A stretch of 37,011 nt of DNA from Echinostoma caproni (Eukaryota > Platyhelminthes > Trematoda > Plagiorchiida > Echinostomatidae), in the NCBI GenBank assembly GCA_900618425.1, contig UZAN01042568.1, positions 10,330-47,340 of the forward strand, in the 5' to 3' direction. The translations under genes were made by a program, and so were the position numbers. The notes below the pieces were generated by a model, which searched no databases, was not told the origin of the DNA, and worked only from the letters and a program-made list of their open reading frames with translations. Shown here in pieces: positions 20,105 to 30,215 of this stretch. Positions within the stretch are counted from its first letter, which is position 1. The number at the start of each line of letters is the position of its first letter.

Positions 20105-21084
20105 CGTAGATTTATATTTGTATTTGCACAACTTGTGTAAGCATATATGCTCACATTTCAGTTAAAAATGTACACTGTCCGTCACGTAGAGTGAAATAAT
20201 AATGATAAAAACGAAAAGTAAAGAATGCCGGTGATATTTGTTTCATGTAAAAAACTTTTGACGTTGTTCATTCGAGACCTGCTCCTTTTTGGTTAGGAGT
20301 CGGGTCAGGTAGGGTACAGGGTAATTTTTATCAATGTTAATCCGAGAGAACAGATGTCACAATGAGGATCGTGTGGACGGATGGGAACAACAAGACGATG
20401 GATCAGGGTGTAGTGGATGAAGAGGGTCATCTAGAATCTGATGAACAAATTGAACACAAGAGTTCATGTGACCATCAATGAGTTCTGTGAATATTAAACC
20501 GATTGGGATTCATGATGCATGACTGATTGTCATCAAACCACGGCGAATTGTTTGGAAGTCTTGTTTTAAAATACCGGGGAACACTACAGCGAAACAATTG
20601 AGTACAATGGATAAAACGCATTAATGAACAAAGGATGACAGAACTGACTGTGGGATTCGGAATTGCCTGAGTTTGCGTAACTGAAAAGATAGGCGTCTTA
20701 GTTTTCCCATACAGTTGTAAATATGTGTAGATCAACGAAGGTTACTGTTGATGATGACACCCAGGTACCTGACTGAGGTCATTCTGGATACAGGTTTACC
20801 GTTGAGGGTAGCAGAGTTCATTGGAAATGAGGAGCGGGAAAGACTGAAAATACACTTTACGCACTTAGATGTGTTAAGACTGAAACCAGATTGGTCAGAA
20901 AACTGTTGAATGTGGGATAGGTTTTCCGTAAAAGAAAAAAATTCCGAGGGAGATGAAACTGTCTGACACAGAACAACGTCATCAGCATGCGTTTGGATGT
21001 GCGCAGGAGGTGGGACCGAAAGATCATTAATAAAGGCAGAAAAAAGATATGGGGATAGAACAGCACCTTGCAGAACACCTGAAT
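20105..21084 (-). mobile_element. CR1/Pido-like element copy 2, 3' part of RT
   Basis: Minus strand. Contains HADD in place of YADD (20979-20990, tyrosine to histidine, both aspartates kept), LSHIQQFSDQSGFSLNTSKC, the thumb KLRRLSFQLRKLRQFRIPQS, and the C-terminal end with SSCCSHPSTRS. The 3' untranslated end runs to about 20105. Here the point where copy 1 is split by the RTE (GAGTTCTGTGAATATTAAAC, 20479-20498) is uninterrupted, so it serves as the empty site for that insertion. Stops and shifts are present. Confidence 0.85.
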
Positions 21085-21865
21085 TATTAACAGGAGGTTT
21101 TGATATCCTTCTTCCTAATTAGGAGTCTGAACAACTTTTCAGTAACTTCGCTTAATTGAGCGTAGAAAAACAGCAGTTAAACCTGAGTTACTCTAGTCAC
21201 TTTTGTTTCACCCTCATAAACTTTTAATGTAGTGACTAATCTTCCTCCTCTCGTTCTCTTTATCAGTTACTGCCTGTTTTGAAAGAAAAAATTGAAGCAA
21301 CTTACTCCGATTGGTGAGTTCTAAGCGTCTTGATTACACCGCAATTGATGGACAAATGGCATGTGCATTTCGGTGTATTCAAGACGAATTTCGGATCCGC
21401 TAAATTTGAGGAATACTGTTTGCTCTGCTCCTTCTCCGCTGGAGGTAGTTGCAGATGATGTGCGATTAACTGCTGCCATCCCACCCGTATGCTTGTGGTT
21501 ACTGATCCTATGAAGAATAATACTTTTTCACGCAGACCTATACAAATCAACGGAAACGAACATGTATGCTTGGGATTTCTTAAAAGTAAAATTTCTATCG
21601 TGTACAGGAATCAACAGGAGACATTGCGAGTCAGTTGGATAGGTTGGATAGTACAATCGGCAGCTTGGTGTTTCGCAGTCAGTCAGCGGGCGCGTGTGTG
21701 AACGAAGAGACGCACAGAAGTGGTAATTGATCGACCAGACTACTTCCTTCTAACAAGTAGTCAGTTGTGGGGTTTTGTTCCGACCACACCATAACCCTGG
21801 GGAGTTTAGTGCGCAACTGAGCAAGGTTAGACGAGCATAAAAATGAAACAGAACAATCAGTTTCC
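21085..21865. other. Foreign DNA interrupting CR1-like copy 2
   Basis: Similarity to CR1 copy 1 stops at about 21085 and resumes near 22036. The 780 bases here have no recognised gene. The part 21690-21865, with a GCATAAAAATG block, looks promoter- or LTR-like, but I cannot name it. The RT finger/palm section expected here is missing, so the interruption came with a deletion or arose from two different truncated copies joined. Confidence 0.5.
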
Positions 21866-22035
21866 CGGTGGCCAACTACGTGCTATGTTCACCTGTGATG
21901 TTCCGAATAAAGTTCTTTGTTCGATCGATAGATTCGCGCTACTGATGAGACCTAACAAGTTCGAAGCATGGGTACAGTGTTTCTGAACTTTTCAATTCAC
22001 ATTTCCTTCACCCTGCACACGACGAAATATTTCAT
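21866..22035 (+). mobile_element. Hammerhead SINE, degenerate copy
   Basis: The hammerhead segment (21936-21980) is followed by a tail whose order, CAGTGTTTCTGAACTTTT then CACACGACGAAATATTTCAT, matches the palindrome at 2.6 kb (CAGCGCTTCCTAGCTTTT, then CGACGAATTCATC). Upstream, GGTGGCC..ACGTGCT and CACCTGTGATGTTC weakly follow the tRNA-like head at 28.4 kb (GGTGATC, GTGCT, CCTGTGAGGTTC), but the A and B boxes are too damaged to call. Confidence 0.55.
21936..21980 (+). ncRNA. Hammerhead ribozyme, GTA cleavage triplet
   Basis: Stem I GCGCTA (21936-21941), intact core CTGATGA (21942-21948), 14-nt helix II segment (21949-21962), GAAGC in place of GAAAC (21963-21967), ATGGGTA (21968-21974) with a GTA triplet, and closing strand CAGTGT (21975-21980). 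All segment lengths equal those of the 28.35-kb and 2.6-kb copies. Stem I pairs with two G-T wobbles and one mismatch. The lost A in GAAA makes cleavage doubtful. Confidence 0.65.
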
Positions 22036-23475
22036 ACGATGGACTCAGGATGGCCTTTTCAGTTAACTTTAGAGCCGCTGAGGTCAGCGCGATGGGACGA
22101 AACCGTTTCGCAAGAATAGTTGAGGACGTGGATTTGGGGATCGGAATAACGGTCTTTGGATGCCAAGAATGAGGAATCGACCGGGAAGATAAGGAATCAT
22201 TGACGCTGGATGTCATCATATCGGTTAGGGAAGCAGCTCCAAATTTCAGAAGTGCCGGAGAAAGACCATCACGGCCTGCAGCCGAGGATGCTTTGGAGGC
22301 TCGAAGAAGCCTAAAGATTTCATCATTTAAAAAAAGGCACTGAACTGGATTCATTGCATGGGAGTGAATGAATCTGGCTCTCATTTGGTGGGTGGATGAA
22401 AGCGGCGTTAAGGCTGTTAACGTCCGCCGGGGTATTCGAATGATTTCTGTTCTGCCCACAGAGAGGGCGAATACCTTGCCTTAAGAGCCTGGTGTTCTTT
22501 GTTCGCAGAATTTGAGCGGCGAAGATTGCATTGAGGTACGTTATCTCGGACCTGATTAACCCAGAGTAGTGCTTTACAAGTGATGCAAGACGAGATTTGT
22601 ACGCCAGTTCTTTGTACTTTCTCAGTGATTTCAAAAAGAGTGAGATAATTCTACTGTTACAGACAAACAGGGTTTTCATTAGACAACGCAAGGTAAAAAT
22701 CGATTTAATCGTATCAGTGAACAGATTGACAGATTTAAAAAGCGAAGAACAAGAACCAAACCAAGACTGAACAATCACAATAGAACGGTTGAGAAGAGAG
22801 GTACGGTTGGGTGAGAATTCTCTTAGATGAAATTTTATCTGAGTTGAACGTGTGAATGCTGGATAAACAATGCGAGAGTATACCTTCGGTCTAACAAGAA
22901 GAATACTATGGGCACTGGTAGAAACCAGGGCTATTAGTTTGAGAGAGAATAAGTTGGGATAGTTTGAGGGTCACTCTGTCTAGCACAGAACTACCTCTGG
23001 TAGGAGAATGAGAAAGGTCAGATAAACCAAACAGAAGCAAGGGAGAAATGCTTGCATGATTGAAATCACCAACAAGTAAGTGAAGACTTTCATCCAATAA
23101 TCAGACTAGAAACCGAATATAGGAATCAAAGAAAGCAGTAATGTCGGGCCGAGTACACGAGGTAGATATATACATATTGGTGATAATTGTACTTTTGTGC
23201 CGAGAAAATTTGGGGTGACCAAGAACAGACAAACCGTCAGTGCATTTTTCAGAATAGTTATATATAACTTCTGACTTGCCACACCAGGAAACATTGATGT
23301 AAGTAACCACACGGCCTCCGGTTTTTTCCTACTTCGCTGGCTATCCTGCCGGTAGCAATCAAACCCTTCTATTCGCACGAGAACGTCTCCAATGTTTTGA
23401 TTTAGCCAGGTGAGCGAACGTTCGTGATGACCAATGATGGCACAGTCATCATGGTAGAAGGGGTGCACGTAAGTG
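22036..23475 (-). mobile_element. CR1/Pido-like element copy 2, endonuclease and 5' RT
   Basis: Minus strand from about 23475. The endonuclease-like part has LTWLNQNIGDVLVRIEGFDC and YRQDSQR. In a second frame come VVTYINVSWCGKSEVIYNY, LLVGDFNHAS (about 23040-23069, the GDFN box) and SLIPIFGF/FFDSYIRFLV. The linker follows (KYKELAYKSRLASLVKHYSG, IRSEITYLNAIFAAQILRTK), then ADVNSLNAAFIHPPNESQIH and the RT fingers DEIFRLLRASKASSAAGRDG, HSWHPKTVIPIPKS and RFRPIALTSAALK. Similarity stops after EKAILS at about 22036. This is the most complete CR1-like copy in the window and the only one with its endonuclease, but frameshifts and stops break it. Confidence 0.8.
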
Positions 23476-23702
23476 CAGTCTGCGTTTTTTGATCCAAGGA
23501 CTTTTATGACTCACACCAAGCAAACAATAAGCGGGTAGCGCAGGATTCACCGTATTTAGCCGAAGCATGCCCTGACGAGAATATCTATAGATCCTGAACA
23601 TGATAAGTATCGGTATATGGTTGAGGTAAATGATAAATTCCAACGTGACGAACAAACACGAGAGTGTAGCGTAGCCAATCGAAGGGCGCGCTTCTGTCGT
23701 CT
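23476..23702. other. Probable 5' region of CR1-like copy 2
   Basis: This lies directly upstream of the endonuclease on the minus strand. It may hold the end of ORF1 or leader, but no motif can be recognised. Confidence 0.3.
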
Positions 23703-23865
23703 CATACATACATACATACATACATACATACATACATACATACATACATACATACATACATACTGACATACATACATACATACATACATACATACATACA
23801 TACATACATACATACATACATACAACACAATTACATACATACATACATATATACATACATAATTA
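23703..23865. repeat. CATA/TACA tetranucleotide microsatellite
   Basis: About 160 bases of CATA repeats with interruptions near 23761-23765 and 23823-23836. Minus-strand frames through it give MYVC repeats over more than 100 codons because a 4-bp repeat stays open in all frames. This is not a gene. Confidence 0.97.
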
Positions 23866-25960
23866 CGTACGTACATGTCCATGAATACGTACATACGTAT
23901 TACACAGAAATTACTGCAAAATGTGAATTTCTCTCCTAATATTTTGTGAAAAGTGATTACTCTGTAATTGTGAATTCCCTTGTTGGAAGTGGCTGGCTGG
24001 CTAGCAGGATCTACCTGCAAGGTTACCAGACCTGAAGAATTAACAAGAGCAACCTTGAAAGTGGTGTTTATATCCTTGTTCGATCCGGTCCACATAGGCA
24101 AGATTTAAACCACTGAGTGGGAAACACATGCCTAGAATCGGAATCGCGCGTATGAATCCAACTGCCCAGACTGTGCGTACGCGATCCAAGTTAGTGCATG
24201 ACGTAATTCAGGGGCCAATCTAGGAGGACGTTTACCGCGCAAATCAAACAAGTAATATCTCAGGATGATATACTCAACTTGAGCGTAGATTTTGATATAA
24301 CCCCATGAACAATTCACTTAGGGAAAGCATTTTGAAAGTATTTACCAGGCTGTAAATGAAATACGCACTGATCAAAAACTGAGAGTATCATAAGACACTG
24401 ATCTTGCAGCAAGACAGCAACAAGAATGACACTGAGCATGGACCTCAATACGGCTTTTGGATAGCCAATCAGAATACGAAAATTTAAACTGATCTGGTTG
24501 GCCGAGGCGCGAGGAATCCGATCGGCTGCACGCCGGAGAGTTCATGGTAAGCATGTGTGAACCTTCGGTGCATCAATTGGACATTCAAGAATAAACCCTC
24601 GATTGATTGAGGCTGGTGTTATTTCTTTGCATGTGTTTTATAGTAGAAAAGTATACGCCATCAAACTTGTTTTCGTGACTTTATCTTTAGACATATATGG
24701 TCACACATGTTTGATTGAAACCGGATTGGTCATTCAATGTGGAAAGAGATGCCAAGTTGAGTGGCCTGTAGATTTCAAAAGACAAGTCAGAAGAACGTAC
24801 AAACCTGGCCCAAAAGTGTACTCATAAGTCTTTGAACATTTCCGCGGTTCTATGGGTTACCCGAAAGGTCAGATTTGGACTAAGGGAGCAGAAGTGCTTT
24901 GATCAAGGTATCTACAGAATGTTACATGCCACTCATATGCACAGTTCTTGGAACAGTTGTCATTGGGCACCTACGTTTGGTGCACCTATAGGGCAATGAG
25001 GTCCGCGAAATATCACAAAAATCACTTCACTGAAGCATTCCGGTGATAATGAGTACTATGTACGTACATGCCACTTCAGCAAGCTGCTCATTTATTGTGG
25101 AAGAATATTTGAGTTTGTGCAGCTCCACGCGACTGTGATTAAATGCTTCAAACAATCAGATAATCCAGGTGATAGGATCAGCATTTCAAACTAAATGATC
25201 AGCCCGAATGATCTGCGAAGCGAATATGAAACTTTATATGAAAAGTCTGTCAAGGACAATTCCTCCCGGAAACTGTTGATACCCGAAATTTGCACTTCAT
25301 ATTACAAAAACTGGATTAATTTACCGAATAGCCCACTCTTCTACTTCCAACCAAACCATAACTACGATGGCATCATCCACAGACTGAATTCGGTTGAATG
25401 CATTTTCGGAGGAATCATAGACTTCTTCACCACCGGCAAACCTAATACGGCCAAATGGGGTCACCTAGTTGTATCACAACGGAAGTTTACTGTTCAAATT
25501 GCCGGTTTATCGGTTCGTTACTGCTGTGATCAGAAGCTTCGAACACTGCATTGATATCAAGGTCATTTGCTGTAACAATTGGGTGGTAATTTGAGTTTGT
25601 ACAATCAAGTGACTTGAAGAAATCTGAGATTTGAAGACTAGCCTTTAAGAGGATGGGATAAAGTAGGGTGGACAACTCGTCGTTCTGTCCTGGGAAAACT
25701 GTGAGTTCAGGAAGCGTGAACCGCTTGATGAATTTCAGTGAAATTCGGATAAACTATGCATAACTTACTTTTAGGAAACTTCGAGAAATTTTGATGAATT
25801 ACACTAAAGAAACAAAACAGTGATTTAGTGATTGCGATTGCTTTAAAATTGTCTGCCAGTTTGGGTAATGCTGCCATCGACTTTAGTGGCATTGGTTGAA
25901 TGCAATGCAGTGTGAGACTAGAATAACTTTATTGATCTGTTCCTCTTTATTCTTCTTTTT

Positions 25961-26002
25961 ATTTATTATTTATTATTATTATTATTATTATTATTTATTA
26001 TT
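25961..26002. repeat. ATT microsatellite
   Basis: Slightly impure ATT/TTA repeats. Confidence 0.9.
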
Positions 26003-26669
26003 GGGAATTAAAAAAAGTGGAAAAATATCCATGATTAAATGAAAAACTACTCAATCAAAAGGGAGCAGGTAAAATACAAGTGAGCTGCTGACGTATTTCT
26101 TTTTCCAAATAGGCTCACCTAAATAAATAGTGCACCTCATAGAAAGCAACTGGTCAGTTGAAATGTATCCAATGGCCGTTCGTGCAGTGTGCAATTCATT
26201 TCCGTCAACTGACTTGTTTTTAACCAATCGGATTACAATCACACAATTAGCTTCCATCAGTAACAATTTGACCATGACGATCGGGTAATGAGAAAGAGCA
26301 GCATTGAGACATGGAGTCCGATCAAACCCAATTTTGCTATCACCATTTGAAACAACTTTCTCACCACCATTTTTGCCTTTCTTTAATTCACCTTGTTAAG
26401 GCTCTTTATGACATGCTATTGGTCAATAGATACGTTCACATGAGGGTGAGAGCTCAAGCACACTGCGCAGATTAATAAAGAGGGTGATACGGATGAGCTA
26501 TTCGCGTACCATTCATGTCCACAAACAGACCCGCATAGTTCCGGTCACATGCGGACTTTTCCCGATTGCTATGGGAATGTTTTCATTGATTTGTGTCTTC
26601 TGATCACTGGTTCCAACTGCACTTGATGGTGACACTGTTCGAATCAATATTCAATAGCATAAGTTTGAT

Positions 26670-26688
26670 ACACGCACACACACACACA
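26670..26688. repeat. CA microsatellite
   Basis: A CA run with one G interruption. Confidence 0.9.
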
Positions 26689-26920
26689 ATGTGATGATAT
26701 CCGAAGTCGATCTAAACAATAACTGAGGTAGAATGATTCCCCACAATGTCTAACAAAGTTATTTTGTCCTTGACAGTGAAATGCAGACAAGTGGTTATAA
26801 CGTGCTGGAACACACGTAGTTATGAAGGACTTAAATAGGCACCATCTGAGGTTCTGGAAAACAGGGGAGCTTATCACAGCTATCTGCGAAATACAAAGTA
26901 TTACTCTATACCTTTTTCAT

Positions 26921-27101
26921 TTTAAGATGTCAGAAATTTGATTTAAGATGTCACAATATGAATTTAAGATGTCCGAGTATCAAATTAAGATGTCATTTTG
27001 ATATGTGGATAGTGCCTTGCATAGTGCAGATTGAAAACATAGCAATATGATATCTTAAATTGTTACTCAGACATCTTAAATTGGATCTCCGACAGATTAA
27101 A
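26921..27101. repeat. 21-bp phased tandem repeats arranged as an inverted repeat
   Basis: TTTAAGATGTC (or ATTAAGATGTC) starts at 26921, 26942, 26963 and 26984, exactly 21 bp apart. The reverse complement form starts at 27049 (GATATCTTAAA), 27070 (GACATCTTAAA) and 27091 (GACAGATTAAA), again 21 bp apart. The spacers are partly shared too: GAGTATCAA in the 26963 unit against GAGTAACAA in the mirror unit. So the right side is an inverted copy of the left units. The central loop is about 54 bases. Confidence 0.85.
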
Positions 27102-27339
27102 CTGAAAAAGTTATAGAGCACTCACTGTGCAATGTACTTTTTTCACAGGAAATTCTGGTTCATCTAAGGAAACCGGGATTGGAAGTCCTATGTTCAGAAG
27201 ATAGCGGTCTGCGTTCCGTGGTTTAACGTCATACACAAATCATTTCAAAAACACGAGCCAACCATTTAATGCAAACAAACAAAGAAATAAACAAAAATTA
27301 TGAACCACACATACAGCGGATATTTTTTGTTGAGAATCG

Positions 27340-27618
27340 TCGTGGAGCTGCGCGTTACAGCTTTTGGACACCTGTGATCAATCAAATTTCAAAGGTGACA
27401 TCAATGACGCGCGAACATGTCACTGCTTCTGACTACACACCATATGCGGATCGTGCCAGCCAATCCGAGACAGTGCAGTCCAGACAGAAGCAGAATGATG
27501 CAAGCTATACTGGAATGCGATTGGTGGAAGTCGGGGTAACCAATGATCATCTTTTGTACATATTATTTAATCGCCGTCATTTCTTGCAATAAACGAATTG
27601 CCATTCCTGTGGAGTGTG
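27340..27618 (+). repeat. Solo-LTR-like repeat, 5'-truncated, plus strand
   Basis: The only plus-strand copy of the LTR-like family. It starts within the GTGGAGCTGCGCGTTACAGC block, continues with GGACACCTGTGATCAATCAA, GTGACATCAATGACGCG and CCAATCCGAGACAGTGCAG, and reaches TTGCAATAAACGAATTGCC (27584-27602). It loses similarity after CCTGTGGAGT at about 27618. A 107-codon open frame (27269-27592) ends exactly at the AATAAA; corresponding frames in the other copies end at the same place, but upstream residues are not conserved. Confidence 0.6.
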
Positions 27619-28300
27619 TAGTGAGGATTTCTCAATTCAAAAAGACGGCTTCGCAAATCAAAATGATGATTTCTTAAATTAATCTTAAAATGGTATAGAT
27701 AATTGGGCAGAGGATAAACAAACAACTTTTTAACTCCTGCACCGTGAACATGGTGCTGTGGTAAACAATCTGTAGTTCTGATAGGCGGGAAGTAAGTGGA
27801 TGAATATGGTGGTGTGATTCAACAAATGTAAGTCCAGAAGGACGATCACGCAGGAAACAAGTCACAACTTTCCTCCTTTCATAAGGCTATCAGAACGCAT
27901 GAATCCAGTGAAGGGTCAGAGCGTGTGTGTGTGTGTGCGAGAAAGAGAGATAGAGGGCAGAGAATATGGAAGAATTGAACAAGCTGAAGACCACCGTGGC
28001 AATTTTTGATAAATCAATGGATGACTTCTACATTTTAAGGTAGACCGTAAACGTGTTCCGTACGTTTTAGATTGCATTCAGCAAACCTGATACTCGATCT
28101 ATGACCTTCAATGTCTACGGAAACGTTTGCCAACAACAGCAAAGTGGATCTAATAATATAACAGCGATACGCGAAACGTCGGACACTTCGGGTAACCGAG
28201 ACTGGCCAGTCCTAACAGATAGATTCATATAGAAATATTTGAATTACGTTCGATGTTATTTTTGTGCTTCATTACAATCAAGTGATAATCAGCAATTTGT
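27619..28300. other. Non-coding stretch
   Basis: No gene is recognised. A GT run lies at 27922-27938. Confidence 0.4.
27922..27938. repeat. GT microsatellite
   Basis: A GT run of 17 bases followed by a short GA-rich tract. Confidence 0.85.
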
Positions 28301-28331
28301 GTACAGTTGATGAAATAAGAAAAGCTAGGAA

Positions 28332-28376
28332 GCACTGGACAACTGTTTCGATCTGGTTGGCTCTAATCAGCAGTGC
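28332..28376 (-). ncRNA. Hammerhead ribozyme with perfect stem I, G8 mutated
   Basis: Minus strand order, contiguous: GCACTG (28376-28371), core CTGATTA (28370-28364), 14-nt helix II segment with CAACCA loop (28363-28350), GAAAC (28349-28345), AGTTGTC (28344-28338), CAGTGC (28337-28332). Stem I is a perfect 6-bp pair, GAAAC is intact, and the GTC triplet precedes the cleavage point between 28338 and 28337. The only core change is G8 to T in CTGATGA. G8 is the residue that acts in catalysis in known hammerheads, so this copy is probably inactive. Helix II (GAGC with GATC) has one mismatch. Confidence 0.8.
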
Positions 28377-28394
28377 GATTCCCTCAACCCAACT

Positions 28395-28412
28395 GGGGGT
28401 GGGTGGGTGGGG
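28395..28412 (+). other. G-quadruplex motif inside the SINE linker
   Basis: Four G runs of 5, 3, 3 and 4 separated by single T bases, on the strand opposite to SINE transcription and touching the B box. Single-nucleotide loops make this one of the most stable quadruplex patterns. Confidence 0.8.
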
Positions 28413-28478
28413 TCGAACCCTGAACCTCACAGGCAATGCTTAAGCGCAGCACCCACTCGATCACCAGTTAACTGTCCA

Positions 28479-29502
28479 AAAAGTCTTTTAGTTTCCCTAT
28501 AAATGATATAGCACAACTCATCTCTGCGAGCTTGATGCAGGCATCGCACTGTGCGCATCTCCTCACTAGTTTCTAGGGTTATGACTCGGTTAGAAATATT
28601 CCAACCCGATTCACCAACTGATCGAACCAAACCCTCCAACACTATCATGTGCAAAATGATTTGTCTGAACACTTTATACAGCAACAACAGTAATGATTTC
28701 TATTGGAACAGCAAAATCAACAACATATCATCTCACATTACAATTTTTGTCTCAACTGACCTTAGGCTATTTTATGCCTCCGTTGGTTCCTTTCATTTAA
28801 TTTTGAAAACGTGTGAACCGAATAGAACGACAAACCTCCTTCTACCGCGTGAATATCAGTGCAAATGATTATTCCTTCAGCTTTTGCTTTGGAATAATAT
28901 TGTTCATCTTCTCTAAATGTGAAACACTGTTTGTTGTAGCCCACAGTTGACCAAAACATTTTTCGTGCATGCCCATAATCGGTTTGATTGATTGACTGAT
29001 TGGCCGATGCCTGCTAGCTCACATGCACACACTCACCATATGCGGACTAACTCTAGGCTCTCTATCGGTTCCAGCCAATAAGGTGTTAGTATTGGATTGT
29101 CTGCGCTGATTGATTCGTTGACGGTTTGACTGCCCAGCTTGACTACATTCGGATGTCATGTGACGCTTGAACCGGTTCGCCTGCTTACGTGGTTTGTCCT
29201 CCTGCTTGCTCACCGCCCTTTGGACCGGCTGCATTTGTGGCTACTACAAGTGAACGAACTGCCTAATTCGCTACGTGATCAATTATCTACTCAAACGGGA
29301 TACAACAGAAACACAAAAATCTCGATGCCATTGGGGAAACGTGGAAAGATGCACATGTAACAAAGCGGTTCTCTGTCGTGCTTGAAATGATAAATCGATT
29401 CTCATTCTCAGACGCTTTTTCAACTGCATGTGCCGGTGATATAATTCAGTAAACAAGTTTATAGAAAAGTGCCGGGCAATGAACTGCTGCAGTTTTGAGT
29501 AC
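28479..29502. other. Non-coding stretch
   Basis: No gene is recognised. The short open frames on both strands overlap and lack known motifs. Confidence 0.4.
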
Positions 29503-29834
29503 ATGATTCTAGTAGACACGCATTATGAACCACGAATCGCAGTCGCAAGCAACGCACGGAATCGTAGCTGTATTTGGAGACCAAACTCTACATCAACGAG
29601 ACGCGGGAATAAAGCCACTGAAGTATTGGTTCAGTTTATCGGAAGATAGCATTAAATTATCGGTTTCACGAAATTTCATTAGCTAGGCAGATCTTCACCA
29701 ATCGTCTGCTTGAATTTTCTTCTTCGCACAGGTCCTATTTGAATCTCATGGTTTCTGATAGGTCTATACCGTTGGCTGGTGGTTTTTTGTCCAGAAACTG
29801 TAACACGTAGCCACTTGCAGGTTTTAATCATCAC
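29503..29834 (-). repeat. Solo-LTR-like repeat
   Basis: The sense (minus) strand starts TGTGATGATTAAAACCTGCA (from 29834), carries CTACGTGTTACAGTTTCTGG (compare AACACGTTGC at 14.65 kb in the other orientation) and CGATAAACTGAACC near 29632-29645, where AATAAA has become GATAAA. It then has CGCGTCTCG-type sequence and ends near CTAGAATCA. It is shorter than the 14.26- and 18.76-kb copies, about 332 bp, through internal loss. Confidence 0.5.
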
Positions 29835-30167
29835 AGTCAACCTGAATATAGTTATTTTATGTCAAGGACTAAGAACGCATCGGCTGTTGACACAGTTGAA
29901 AGTGTATTAAACGAGACGAAGCGCAGATGTCACCTTCCAAATATTTTAACCAATATATAGTGAATGAAAGAAATCTTCCATTACTCGGATGCTCTGATTT
30001 TGTATGTGCATGTTACTCTACATGCGATTTCATTGATTTTTCACAGGTTGAATACAGTCTATATCCAAAGGAAACGTTTTGCGTGACGGCCAACACACAA
30101 ACAGCACTGAATGAATCACTGTTTTCTCCTCGTTTGGACTGATCTGAAGGGCTTAGGTTTTTATCCC

Positions 30168-30215
30168 TTATCGGGACTTGAACCTCTGGTAGTTGGAACC
30201 CTGAGCTATTCGGTC
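30168..30215 (-). repeat. tRNA-like SINE head remnant
   Basis: On the minus strand an A-box-like TAGCTCAGGGTT (30208-30197) is followed by a B box GGTTCAAGTCCC (30184-30173) that fits the GGTTCRANTCC pattern. The boxes are closer together than in a tRNA and no cloverleaf forms, so this is a remnant of a tRNA-derived SINE and not a tRNA gene. Confidence 0.45.

Larger units (their letters stand above)
23866..26920. other. Long stretch without a recognised gene
   Basis: Three kb with no element I can name. Three things are worth stating. Segment 24400-24600, with AATAAACCCTCG near 24591, looks like an LTR or transcript end. A complete 119-codon plus frame at 25195-25554 starts right after an in-frame stop (MISPNDLRSEYETL..., ending CDQKLRTLH) and has a non-repetitive, ordinary-looking composition but no domain I know. 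A TTA-rich microsatellite lies at 25961-26002 and a CA run at 26670-26688. Host introns or intergenic DNA are the likely content. Confidence 0.35.
28305..28478 (-). mobile_element. tRNA-headed SINE carrying a hammerhead ribozyme
   Basis: Read on the minus strand from 28478. A tRNA-like head holds an A box (TGGTGATCGAGTGG, about 28467-28454) and a B box (GGGTTCGACCCC, about 28421-28410). Next come a C-rich linker (complement of the G-run at 28395-28412), CAGTTGGGTTGAGGGAATC, the hammerhead (28376-28332), and a TTCCTAGCTTTTCTTATTTC tail. Such a layout, a Pol III type 2 promoter followed by a hammerhead, is established for SM-alpha repeats of schistosomes; the similarity here is of architecture, and I do not claim the same family. 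Related headless halves lie at 2562-2768 and a worn copy at 21.87-22.03 kb. The element has no coding capacity and would need enzymes from an autonomous retrotransposon. Confidence 0.75.

Noticed and set aside
23449..24101. Long minus-strand frames (135 and 181 codons) with MYVC repeats
   Set aside because: They read straight through the CATA tetranucleotide array, which stays open in all frames; no protein family is indicated.
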